Shown here: in pieces, positions 1 to 6,814 of the stretch
Layout of the letters: each line of letters opens with the position of its first letter
How positions within the stretch are numbered: the first letter of the stretch is position 1
NCBI GenBank assembly: GCA_035301625.1
Contig: DATGTW010000149.1
Span: 1 to 13,093, forward strand
Direction: 5' to 3'
DNA: 13,093 nucleotides
DNA from: Paenalcaligenes sp035301625
Lineage (GTDB): Bacteria > Pseudomonadota > Gammaproteobacteria > Burkholderiales > Burkholderiaceae_B
Program-made: the position numbers and the translations under genes
Notes under the pieces: model-generated
Seen by the model: the letters and a program-made list of their open reading frames with translations, nothing else
The model's database searches: none
What the model was told of the DNA's origin: nothing

Positions 1-97
1 GGTCAATGTTGTGACACAGGTTGTTGCACCACAATCTCACTATGAAGTAACTTATATTTTAACCATACATACATCTGATCATAAGGTATTTTGCCTC

Positions 98-997
98 ATG
101 CATTTCAAAACGGTCGCCTTAGTGGGTCGCTATCAGGATAGCGGCCTTGAAACCCACCTCCATTCCTTGGCGGAAATGCTACAAAATGCGGGCTGCACAG
201 TTATCATCGAGGAAGAGACGGCTCGTTTTATCTCTTTCCCGGGGTTTCAGCAGCTCAGCTATCAAGAAATGGGTCACGTCATCGATCTGGCAGTCATCGT
301 AGGCGGTGATGGAACCATGCTAGGTGCCGCTCGCGCACTGGCCCATTTTAATGTCCCCCTGATCGGCATTAATCTTGGCAGACTTGGGTTTATCACAGAT
401 ATCCCGCTCCAAGAGGCATCCGAGGCCCTGAAGAACGTCCTGGCAGGACACTATGTGCGCGAGGATCGCACCATGCTCGAGGGCAGAGTTGTCCGTGAGG
501 GGAAAACTCTATTTTCCAGCATCGCTTTAAACGATATTGTCATCAATCGAGCCGGACGCAGCGGAATGATTGAACTGCGAGTGGATCTCAACGAGGTCTT
601 TATGCATCGGCAGCGGGCTGACGGCATGATTATTGCTACCCCTACGGGCTCTACCGCCTATGCGTTGGCAGCCAATGGTCCTATTCTGGATCCTAGGTTG
701 CGCGCCCTGTTGCTCGTACCCATTGCGCCACAAACACTTTCCAATCGACCTGTGGTTGTTCCCGAAGACGGTCAACTCACTTTGACCATCACCTCGTTGG
801 GACGCAGCCCCAAGGGGGCCAGCGTTAATTTTGACATGCAGGCATGGTCTGATTGCCAAGAGGGCGACCGAGTCGACATCCGTCGCGCTCAAAACACAGT
901 ATGTTTTATCCATCCAACAGGGTATGATTTCTTTTCCACCTTGCGTCAAAAATTGGGCTGGAACCGCATGCTTACACCTGCAGACTACGACGAATAA
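98..997 (+). CDS. nadK: NAD kinase
   Basis: This cytoplasmic enzyme phosphorylates NAD to NADP with ATP (or polyphosphate in some bacteria) and is the cell's only route to NADP. The 299-residue product has the family's GGDG motif at residues 69-72, with D71 as the conserved catalytic aspartate. It also carries the N145-D146 pair in ALNDIVINR and the ATPTGSTAYALAANGP segment that shapes the NAD pocket. I chose the ATG at 98 because the protein from there (MHFKTVALVGRY) begins like typical NadK. The frame stays open back to an ATG at 11, but those 29 extra residues match nothing I know. recN starts 6 bases after the stop, so the two genes are probably co-transcribed, as in many betaproteobacteria. 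I see no convincing promoter in bases 1-97. Identification is firm; the start is likely. Confidence 0.96.
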   Translation: MHFKTVALVGRYQDSGLETHLHSLAEMLQNAGCTVIIEEETARFISFPGFQQLSYQEMGHVIDLAVIVGGDGTMLGAARALAHFNVPLIGINLGRLGFITDIPLQEASEALKNVLAGHYVREDRTMLEGRVVREGKTLFSSIALNDIVINRAGRSGMIELRVDLNEVFMHRQRADGMIIATPTGSTAYALAANGPILDPRLRALLLVPIAPQTLSNRPVVVPEDGQLTLTITSLGRSPKGASVNFDMQAWSDCQEGDRVDIRRAQNTVCFIHPTGYDFFSTLRQKLGWNRMLTPADYDE

Positions 998-1003
998 CTT
1001 ATT

Positions 1004-2665
1004 ATGCTACAGCTACTGCATATCCGTAATTTTGTAATTGTCGACGAAGCGCATATCAGTTTCCAAGAGGGCTTTAGTGTCTTTTCAGGGGAAACTGGTG
1101 CGGGTAAATCTATCCTGATTGATGCTTTATCCTTGGCACTGGGCGCTCGTGCTGAACAAGGGTTTATCCGCCAAGGAGCAGAGCGAGCTGAAATCACCGC
1201 TACTTTTTCTTTAAGTCCAAACGTACAAACGTGGCTTGATGAGCATGATTTAGATGCTGACGACGAATTAATCCTCAGGCGCACCATCGGACAAAACAAC
1301 CGCAGCCGCGCCTTTATCAACGGCACCCCAACCCCACTCAACCAACTGCGCGAGCTCACTGGATTACTCGTCGATATCCACGGTCAACATGCTCATCAAA
1401 ATCTGCTCAACACCCAAACCCATGCACAACTCTTGGATGAACAAGGGCAACATCTGGATTTAGCGGCGCGCACCCGCAAGGCATGGCAACAATGGCAAAA
1501 GCATTTGCGTCGCCTTGAGCAGGCTCAGTCCGAGCAGGATCGCGCGCGCGAGCAACTTGAACAGCTGCAGTGGCAGATCGAACAGCTAGAAACACTGGAT
1601 TTAGCTGAGAACGAGTGGGATCTACTCACCCAAGAGCAACAACGCTTGGCGCATGCCCACACGCTGCTGGATCGCCTCTCTTTGGCGCTCGCTCTGCTCG
1701 AAGGCGACAGCAGTTCCGAGGATACCACCCACAGCGCTCAGCATGCTCTTTTCCAGGCTGACCAATACGTCCAAGAGGTATTGCCTCATGATGAGCGGCT
1801 GCAAAATGTGAGTCAAAGCCTGACTTCAGCGCACATCGCCTGCACCGAGGCTATCTCTGATCTGAACAGTTACATCAGCAATATAGAAATTGACCCTGCG
1901 CGCCTAGAGGATGTTGACGCGCGGATGGCACAGGCTTTTGACCTATCGCGACGCTTTCATTGCGAGCCCAACGAGCTGCCGGCCAAATATCAAGCGCTCT
2001 GTAATGAACGCGACCAACTAGAACAAAGCCTTGATATAGAGACCTTGGAAAGGCAATGCCACGCAGCAGAACAAGCCTTTATCCAGCAGGCCGAGCAACT
2101 CAGTGCAGCACGCCAAACAACAGCTACCTGGCTCAGCGAGCAGGTCACCCAAAGCATGCAAGAGCTCGCCATGCAGGGTGGGCGGTTTGAGGTGCGCTTG
2201 ACGCCCTGCTCTGCCCAGGCCAATGGCTTAGAGCAAGTAGAATTCTTGGTGGCCGGCCATGCTGGCAGCCGCCCTGCCCCGTTGGCTCGTGTGGCTTCTG
2301 GAGGCGAATTAGCGCGTATTTCATTGGCTTTATCGGTCATCGCCAGTCGAGCCACACGCGTCCCGACACTGATCTTTGACGAGGTAGATACTGGTATTGG
2401 TGGTGCTGTGGCTGAGGTCGTGGGCCGATTACTCGCCCAGCTTGGCGAACGCCACCAAGTACTATGTGTGACCCATCTGGCACAGGTCGCCGCGCGTGCG
2501 GGGCATCACTTTCAAGTCAGCAAAGAAACCCAAGATCAACACACCATTTCAACCATCACAGCGCTGGGTGAACAGCAACGCATCGATGAATTAGCACGAA
2601 TGCTGGGGGGGATTAAAATCACCCACACCACTCGTGAACATGCACGCGAGATGCTGGGCCGCTGA
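1004..2665 (+). CDS. recN: DNA repair protein RecN (SMC-like ATPase)
   Basis: RecN is an SMC-family ATPase that acts early in recombinational repair of double-strand breaks. The 553-residue product has the expected order. An N-terminal ATPase half carries Walker A GETGAGKS (residues 29-36) and the family motif HGQHAHQNLL. A long Gln/Glu/Leu-rich coiled-coil middle spans about 150-380. The C-terminal half carries the ABC signature ASGGEL (431-436) and Walker B LIFDEVDTGIGG (456-467), followed by the VTHLAQVAA switch region. Length matches the family's usual 550 or so residues, and nothing is missing. It follows nadK by 6 bases and probably shares its transcript. I did not find a recognisable LexA box in front of nadK, so SOS control cannot be claimed here. 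The gene converges on fur. Confidence 0.97.
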   Translation: MLQLLHIRNFVIVDEAHISFQEGFSVFSGETGAGKSILIDALSLALGARAEQGFIRQGAERAEITATFSLSPNVQTWLDEHDLDADDELILRRTIGQNNRSRAFINGTPTPLNQLRELTGLLVDIHGQHAHQNLLNTQTHAQLLDEQGQHLDLAARTRKAWQQWQKHLRRLEQAQSEQDRAREQLEQLQWQIEQLETLDLAENEWDLLTQEQQRLAHAHTLLDRLSLALALLEGDSSSEDTTHSAQHALFQADQYVQEVLPHDERLQNVSQSLTSAHIACTEAISDLNSYISNIEIDPARLEDVDARMAQAFDLSRRFHCEPNELPAKYQALCNERDQLEQSLDIETLERQCHAAEQAFIQQAEQLSAARQTTATWLSEQVTQSMQELAMQGGRFEVRLTPCSAQANGLEQVEFLVAGHAGSRPAPLARVASGGELARISLALSVIASRATRVPTLIFDEVDTGIGGAVAEVVGRLLAQLGERHQVLCVTHLAQVAARAGHHFQVSKETQDQHTISTITALGEQQRIDELARMLGGIKITHTTREHAREMLGR

Positions 2666-2690
2666 ACCTGACCATAATGCTAAGCCCATT

Positions 2691-2727
2691 AAAAACAGGC
2701 AGGTCACAATAGTGCCTGCCTGCTTGT
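2691..2727. terminator. Hairpin between convergent recN and fur
   Basis: Inverted arms at 2696-2707 and 2712-2722 pair over 11 positions (outer core CAGGCAGG with CCTGCCTG, then CAC with GTG). There is one bulged T and a four-base loop AATA. Five A residues at 2691-2695 become a U tract when read from the fur side, so this is a good intrinsic terminator for fur on the minus strand. On the recN side the hairpin is followed only by CTTGTTGTTG, so termination there is likely weaker. The site sits 26 bases after the recN stop and 23 bases beyond the fur stop. Confidence 0.8.
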
Positions 2728-2749
2728 TGTTGACTACGAGAGTAAAAAA

Positions 2750-3196
2750 TCAGGACTTGTCTTGCTGCTTTTCCTCTTGGCAATCCTTGCATGTGCCGTA
2801 AAGCACTAATGTATGACTTTCCAGCTCAAAACCGAGATTATCAGCAATTTTGTACTGCCGTTTTTCAATCTCTGGGTCAGAAAACTCGACCACCCGAGCA
2901 CAATGCGTGCAGATGAAATGGTCGTGCTCATCACCGTCGTTGAGTTCAAAAACGGCCTTGCCACCATCAAACTGACTGCGTGTCAAAATGCCGGCCTGCT
3001 CGAACTGGGTCAATACCCGATATACAGTGGCCAATCCGATGTCGACGTCCTCTGCGATCAATAATCGGTACACATCTTCGGCACTGAGATGGCGATATTC
3101 TTCATCGTCATCATAACGACGAAAAATATCAAGAATTTTCAGGCGAGGAAAAGTCGCCTTAAGCCCCATGTTCTTAAGTTTGTTTTGATCTTTCAT
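2750..3196 (-). CDS. fur: Ferric uptake regulator Fur
   Basis: Fur is a dimeric metal-dependent repressor of iron uptake genes. The 148-residue product shows the winged-helix N-terminal domain with GLKATFPRLKILDIF (residues 11-25), RHLSAEDVYR and the recognition helix region GLATVYRVLTQFEQAGI (54-70). The metal-binding domain has C96-x2-C99 and C136-x2-C139 for structural zinc, H36 and E84, and H128 in SHTLVLYG. Two points are unusual. The motif normally HHDH reads EHDH (residues 90-93), and an acidic run Y-DDD-EE-Y lies at 28-34, just before H36. The start MKDQNKLKNMG fits betaproteobacterial Fur, with AAAGG two bases upstream of the ATG, which is rather close. It is divergent from bamE, and I saw no clear Fur box in its own upstream region. 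Confidence 0.96.
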   Translation of the reverse strand: MKDQNKLKNMGLKATFPRLKILDIFRRYDDDEEYRHLSAEDVYRLLIAEDVDIGLATVYRVLTQFEQAGILTRSQFDGGKAVFELNDGDEHDHFICTHCARVVEFSDPEIEKRQYKIADNLGFELESHTLVLYGTCKDCQEEKQQDKS

Positions 3197-3549
3197 AACC
3201 TTTGAAAATGTAACGCGTGATTGGGGTAAGGCTCGTCGCCCAGCCTGTGATAGAACAACAGGCGGATTCCGAGAAATCCTAGGTGTTTAAAGCCTAAAGC
3301 AATTATGGTAACAGCTCGGAGCGGTAAAATTAAAATATCGTTATACGGCTCGTAGGGGCACATCACTACATTTGTATTTATTCTGACTGTGCCCTTTAGC
3401 CAACCATACTTGACATTATTACACACTTATTCTGGCTCATCTATGAAAATAAGCACGTAAATGCCAAGGATAAAAGTTTCCCCTCATGACGGCAGAGACG
3501 GATTCTTATATGATAGGGGTTTTATTTGATTAATCAGCAGGGCTTTCTC
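3197..3549. other. Divergent fur/bamE intergenic region
   Basis: This is 353 bases without a convincing gene; a possible 77-codon minus-strand frame inside it resembles nothing. It must hold the fur promoter on the minus strand and the bamE promoter on the plus strand. On the bamE side a plausible promoter lies at 3486-3514. A perfect TTGACA at 3410-3415 has no partner -10 at a workable distance. For fur, TATAAC on the minus strand at 3345-3340 is a possible -10, but its -35 is poor. The 10-base palindrome TGATTAATCA lies at 3527-3536, between the bamE promoter and start. Confidence 0.6.
3486..3514 (+). promoter_or_regulatory. Probable sigma70 promoter of bamE
   Basis: ATGACG (3486-3491, four of six matches to TTGACA) and TATGAT (3509-3514, five of six matches to TATAAT) are separated by exactly 17 bases. 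Transcription would begin near 3521, giving a leader of about 30 bases that contains the palindrome at 3527-3536. Placement directly before bamE supports it; the weak -35 keeps confidence moderate. Confidence 0.45.
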
Positions 3550-4323
3550 ATGAACATCAGAAATGTTGTGGGCTTTGCATGCCCACCCGGCGTGCGCAAG
3601 GCCATCGCGATTGGTGCCATCGCCGTTTCGCTGACTGCCTGTGGAGGCGGCAAATGGGGCTTCCCCTACCGCATCGACGTGCAGCAAGGCAACTGGATAA
3701 CCGCATCACAGGTCGAACAGCTCGAGGTGGGCATGACGCGCGAACAGGTGCGTTTTGTACTCGGTACCCCAACACTCCAAGACATTTTCTACAGCGATCG
3801 CTGGGAATATCCCTACTATTTCAAGCCAGGCTATGGCGACGAAGAGCTACGCACTTTTACTGTCTGGTTTGAAGGCGACCAACTCACACGCTGGGAGGGC
3901 AGCGATCAACCCGACAGGCAACCCTTTGAACGTGCTGACAGCGGCGCCCCCTCCTACGAGCCAGGCCCACGGGACGAGCGCTCGGGAATCCCTATAGGCA
4001 ATGATGAAATCTTGCAAAGTCCCGACCCAGACGGCCCAGCCGAACCCATGCCTGTCCCCGGATCTGGCCCTCAAACAGAACCACAGCCCAGCCCAGGCCC
4101 TGCCCCACAAGAGCCGGGCACGCAACCAGGCCCCACGCCAGACACCGAATCCGGCCCTGCTGACGCAGATGGCCCAGCACCTACAGGCACCCCTGCACCT
4201 AGCGCCCCACCAGCCCCCAGTGCGCCCCCGGCACCTGCTGGACCCGAAAGCGCGCCCCCACCGGCTGATCCAGCACCCGGCCCAGGGCCCATGCCCGGTA
4301 TCGGTGGCGGCCCAATGCACTGA
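3550..4323 (+). CDS. bamE: Outer membrane protein assembly factor BamE (OmlA/SmpA) with long Pro-rich tail
   Basis: BamE is a lipoprotein subunit of the BAM complex, which inserts beta-barrel proteins into the outer membrane from the periplasmic side. From the ATG at 3550 (AGGG eight to eleven bases upstream) the product has 257 residues. A signal with hydrophobic stretch AIAIGAIAVSLTA ends in lipobox LTAC, with C31 lipidated. The SmpA/OmlA core follows at about residues 40-118, including the typical LEVGMTREQVRFVLGTP, a WEYPYYF-like segment and FTVWFEGDQLTRWEG. Beyond residue 120 comes a tail of about 135 residues with roughly 43 prolines, including PAPSAPPAPSAPPAPA-type repeats. It ends in GIGGGPMH. 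The E. coli protein is about 113 residues and has no such tail. The n-region before the signal is long; a GTG at 3592 would give a more usual signal. The core call is firm; the role of the tail is unknown. Confidence 0.92.
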   Translation: MNIRNVVGFACPPGVRKAIAIGAIAVSLTACGGGKWGFPYRIDVQQGNWITASQVEQLEVGMTREQVRFVLGTPTLQDIFYSDRWEYPYYFKPGYGDEELRTFTVWFEGDQLTRWEGSDQPDRQPFERADSGAPSYEPGPRDERSGIPIGNDEILQSPDPDGPAEPMPVPGSGPQTEPQPSPGPAPQEPGTQPGPTPDTESGPADADGPAPTGTPAPSAPPAPSAPPAPAGPESAPPPADPAPGPGPMPGIGGGPMH

Positions 4324-4419
4324 TGATACGACATCTCTGATGGCTCGAGGCTCTGATGGCCTGCCGACCCGCTTGATTAATTAATGACCCAACTCTAACC
4401 ACTAGGATGAAAACAACAC

Positions 4420-5211
4420 ATGAAAGTAGCTATTACAGGTGCCAATGGTCGCATGGGTAAAATGCTCATTGAGGCTGTTTTGCAAAGCCAAGACATGCAG
4501 CTATCCGCTGCATTAGTTCGACCTGGTGATGCCGCAGTAGGTACCGATGCAGGCGCCTTTCTAGGCCAACAAACGGGTGTTTTACTGACCGATGACCTGG
4601 CTGCCCTCAAAGAGGCAGATTGCCTCATTGATTTCACCCTGCCAGAGGGCACCATGCGGCACTTGGCCGCCTGCCAAGAGTACGGGACCCAGTGCATTAT
4701 TGGTACTACCGGTTTTTCTAACGAAGAGCGCGCTACCATCGCCCGCACTGCCGAAGACATCGCCATTGTATTTGCTCCTAACATGAGTATCGGCGTGAAT
4801 ATCACCCTTAGGTTGGTCGAAATCGCAGCGCAACTCATGCAAGATGGATTTGATGCCGAGGTCTTTGAGGCCCATCACCGCAATAAAGTAGATGCCCCCT
4901 CGGGTACCGCCTTGGCCATGGGTGAGACCATAGCCAAAGCCTGGGGCCAAGAGCTCGACGACATCGCCGACTGGGCCCGCCACGGCGTCACCGGTGCCCG
5001 CGAGGATGGCCGCATCGGATTTTCAGTCGTCCGAGGCGGTGATATTGTGGGTGATCATACTGCCTTTTTCTGCGGTCAAGGCGAACGCATCGAAATCACC
5101 CATCGCTCAAATAGTCGTGCGACCTTTGCCCAAGGCAGCCTGCGGGCGGCCCGTTTCTTGGCTGATAAAAAAACAGGTCTCTACACAATGCATGATGTGC
5201 TGGGACTCTGA
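4420..5211 (+). CDS. dapB: 4-hydroxy-tetrahydrodipicolinate reductase
   Basis: DapB is a cytoplasmic enzyme that uses NAD(P)H to reduce 4-hydroxy-tetrahydrodipicolinate to tetrahydrodipicolinate. This is a step toward meso-diaminopimelate, needed for peptidoglycan and lysine. The 263-residue product has the Rossmann motif GANGRMG (residues 7-13), the IGTTGF segment and APNMSIGVN. It also has the signature EAHHRNKVDAPSGTAL (150-165), in which H152 and K156 correspond to the catalytic His and Lys of the E. coli enzyme. The C-terminal domain includes VRGGDIVGDHTAFF and ends at the usual length. An AGGA 12 bases upstream serves as ribosome binding site. It lies 96 bases after bamE with no terminator between, so partial co-transcription is possible. 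It converges on murB. Confidence 0.97.
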   Translation: MKVAITGANGRMGKMLIEAVLQSQDMQLSAALVRPGDAAVGTDAGAFLGQQTGVLLTDDLAALKEADCLIDFTLPEGTMRHLAACQEYGTQCIIGTTGFSNEERATIARTAEDIAIVFAPNMSIGVNITLRLVEIAAQLMQDGFDAEVFEAHHRNKVDAPSGTALAMGETIAKAWGQELDDIADWARHGVTGAREDGRIGFSVVRGGDIVGDHTAFFCGQGERIEITHRSNSRATFAQGSLRAARFLADKKTGLYTMHDVLGL

Positions 5212-5327
5212 TCCTTATATTGTTAGCCCTCATAACTTATAGCAGCCATAGAAAGAAACAACAGCACCTATTTCAATGACATCCCGATTATTCATGGCTT
5301 GGCACTACTCGATGTTTTAGTAGCGTT

Positions 5328-6350
5328 TTAAATGATCACTGGCTCTTGTTCTAATTGCAGGCCGTAACGGGCCTGCATGTCTTTTTGTATCCGCGCTATC
5401 AGCTCGTCTACATGGGCCTTAGCGGCCCGACCGACTTGGTGATTCACCAGCACCAAAGCCTGTTTTTTATGCATCCCCACAGGACCGACACAACGTCCTT
5501 TCCAGCCAGCCTGATCCAACAACCAGCCAGCAGCTAACTTAGTCTGTCCCGGCGCATGAGGGAAAGCGCGTAAATCAGGCCACTGTGCTTGCAGGCGTTC
5601 CGCCTGCTGGCTCTCGACTATCGGATTTTTAAAAAAACTACCTGCATTGGGTAACACCTGGGGATCAGGCAGTTTTTCCTGTCGAATTCTGCACACAGCT
5701 TGAAAAATAGCGGCAGGACTGGACGTAGTTTGTAACTCGGGAGCATGCTGTAGATCGGGATAATCCAACACCGCCTGCCACTGTTTGGGAAAAGCAAAGT
5801 GCACCTTGAGTATCAGCCAGCGCCCTCGCTCTCGTTTAAACACACTGTCTCGGTAGGCAAAGGCGCAGTCCTGGCGAGAGATACGCAAGATTTCACCCGT
5901 GCGCCAATCCAAAACCTCGACCCACACTACAAAACGCTCGACCTCGACCCCATAAGCACCGATATTTTGCATGGGGGCTGCACCAACCGTACCGGGGATC
6001 AAAGCCAAGTTTTCTAGTCCGTACCAGCCTTGCTGCAAACAATGCCGAACAAAATCATGCCAACATTCGCCTGCTTCGACCTCGACGTAATAGGTCTGAC
6101 TGGTTTCTTCGACCAAAGCTATTCCCCGAGTGCGTATCCCCACCAGCAATCCTGATATTTGGGGGTTAAAAACTATATTGCTGCCGCCAGCCAGCACGTG
6201 GACCTGTTGATACTTGCGAGCCTCTGCTAGCAAAGCAGGTAACTGCGCACGATCTTCAAACCAGACCAAAGCCTGAGCACGCGCGTTTAGGCGTAATGTA
6301 TGTAGTGACTGCAGATTCACATCGGGGCTTATTTTTATCATCCCATCCAT
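5328..6350 (-). CDS. murB: UDP-N-acetylenolpyruvoylglucosamine reductase MurB
   Basis: MurB is the FAD enzyme that reduces UDP-GlcNAc-enolpyruvate to UDP-MurNAc with NADPH, the second committed step of peptidoglycan synthesis. The 340-residue product is of the E. coli type. The FAD-binding motif AGGSNIVF is at 54-61. The segment IPGTVGAAPMQNIGAYGVE (118-136) and AYRDSVFK are present, and the catalytic-site motif NAGSFFKNP is at 235-243, with S238 as the proton donor serine. The C-terminal glutamate E336 is in EPVII. Start choice: ATG codons occur at 6350 and 6341 in frame. The purine run AAGAG is nine bases ahead of the second but touches the first, so 6341 is the better translational start. 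The gene is monocistronic here. Convergence with dapB leaves 116 bases in which I see no strong terminator. Confidence 0.96.
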   Translation of the reverse strand: MDGMIKISPDVNLQSLHTLRLNARAQALVWFEDRAQLPALLAEARKYQQVHVLAGGSNIVFNPQISGLLVGIRTRGIALVEETSQTYYVEVEAGECWHDFVRHCLQQGWYGLENLALIPGTVGAAPMQNIGAYGVEVERFVVWVEVLDWRTGEILRISRQDCAFAYRDSVFKRERGRWLILKVHFAFPKQWQAVLDYPDLQHAPELQTTSSPAAIFQAVCRIRQEKLPDPQVLPNAGSFFKNPIVESQQAERLQAQWPDLRAFPHAPGQTKLAAGWLLDQAGWKGRCVGPVGMHKKQALVLVNHQVGRAAKAHVDELIARIQKDMQARYGLQLEQEPVII

Positions 6351-6462
6351 CTCTTAAAACTCTGTAGGCATACAATAACAGCGCAAAGCCACAATCACAG
6401 GCAAATTGACTGCTACATTCCAAAATAAACCATAACTGTGGCCTGGGGATCGCGCTTTTTTC

Positions 6463-6491
6463 TTGACAGCCTTTAAAAACGAGTATATAGT
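6463..6491 (+). promoter_or_regulatory. Strong sigma70 promoter, outer promoter of tRNA-Gly region
   Basis: A perfect TTGACA (6463-6468) is followed after exactly 17 bases by TATAGT (6486-6491, five of six), inside AT-rich DNA. Transcription would start near 6498, about 130 bases before tRNA-Gly. No gene or terminator is visible in between. It may therefore be a second promoter giving a long tRNA precursor, or drive an unrecognised short RNA. The 279 bases from 6351 to 6629 hold no coding gene. Confidence 0.65.
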
Positions 6492-6565
6492 ATATTTTTT
6501 ATTTCGCAGGGGGTCAGCTATCTGGCCTGTCAGGTTGAAAATAGCAGTGAAATCAAATTCGCCGC

Positions 6566-6595
6566 TTGACAACAAAACGATTTACCTGCTACTAT
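6566..6595 (+). promoter_or_regulatory. Proximal promoter of tRNA-Gly
   Basis: A perfect TTGACA (6566-6571) is followed after 18 bases by TACTAT (6590-6595, four of six). A better -10 match, TATTAT at 6593-6598, is 21 bases away, which is too far. Start would be near 6602, leaving a leader of under 30 bases before the tRNA, the usual layout for a tRNA promoter. Confidence 0.55.
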
Positions 6596-6629
6596 TATTG
6601 TTTGAAACCAATTCGGATTTCATAGAAAT

Positions 6630-6705
6630 GCGGGAATAGCTCAGTTGGTAGAGCGCAACCTTGCCAAGGTTGAGGTCGCGAGTTCGAGCCTCGTTTCCCG
6701 CTCCA
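6630..6705 (+). tRNA. tRNA-Gly (anticodon GCC)
   Basis: This 76-base cloverleaf has a 7-bp acceptor (GCGGGAA with TTCCCGC), a D arm GCTC/GAGC and anticodon stem CAACC/GGTTG. The loop TTGCCAA places anticodon GCC at 6663-6665. The T arm GCGAG/CTCGT has loop TTCGAGC, closing with one G-U pair. The CCA end is encoded (6703-6705), with U as discriminator. It reads glycine codons GGC and GGU. It is followed eight bases later by an intrinsic terminator and preceded by two promoters. Confidence 0.98.
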
Positions 6706-6712
6706 AAATTCC

Positions 6713-6750
6713 AAGGCCCCTGACTCAATACAGTCAGGGGCCTTTTTGTT
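6713..6750 (+). terminator. Intrinsic terminator of tRNA-Gly
   Basis: Perfect 13-base arms AAGGCCCCTGACT (6713-6725) and its complement (6732-6744) enclose a six-base loop. The T run at 6743-6747 plus GTTT forms the release tract. It lies directly behind the tRNA-Gly CCA end and isolates it from ggt, so ggt needs its own promoter. Confidence 0.92.
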
Positions 6751-6754
6751 TGCA

Positions 6755-6783
6755 TTGTCATCCACGCTATCTTTGGCTAGCAT
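6755..6783 (+). promoter_or_regulatory. Possible promoter of ggt
   Basis: TTGTCA (6755-6760, five of six) and TAGCAT (6778-6783, four of six) are 17 bases apart, between the tRNA-Gly terminator and the ggt start. A start site near 6790 would leave a leader of about 25 bases. The argument is mainly positional: the upstream terminator means ggt must have a promoter in this 60-base gap. Confidence 0.35.
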
Positions 6784-6814
6784 AAAAAATAATCAACCAA
6801 AGGATGACATCGCT

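Noticed and set aside
11..97. N-terminal extension of nadK starting at base 11
   Set aside because: The added 29 residues do not resemble NadK, and the protein starts normally at the ATG at 98.
3190..3215. Weak Fur-box-like ATGAAA/TTTCAT symmetry at the fur start
   Set aside because: It matches too few positions of the 19-base Fur box, and the arms fall partly inside the coding start.
3410..3415. Perfect TTGACA as -35 of bamE
   Set aside because: No TATAAT-like sequence lies 16-18 bases downstream; the promoter at 3486-3514 fits better.
3526..4381. Direct 9-base copies TTGATTAAT on both sides of bamE (3526-3534 and 4373-4381), like a target-site duplication
   Set aside because: The repeat is AT-rich, there is no terminal inverted repeat or transposase, and bamE is a core gene in its usual place.
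4001..4384. Overlapping plus-strand frame of 127 codons, and several minus-strand frames, in the Pro-rich end of bamE
   Set aside because: These are shadows produced by the C-rich composition; they have no recognisable domain and no ribosome site, and the bamE frame continues unbroken from its conserved core.
5305..5323. CTACT/AGTAG hairpin between dapB and murB as terminator
   Set aside because: The stem is only five base pairs around a nine-base loop, with no proper T run, so it is not supportable.
6354..6575. 73-codon minus-strand frame upstream of murB
   Set aside because: It has no similarity I recognise and no ribosome site, and it spans the two plus-strand promoters before tRNA-Gly.
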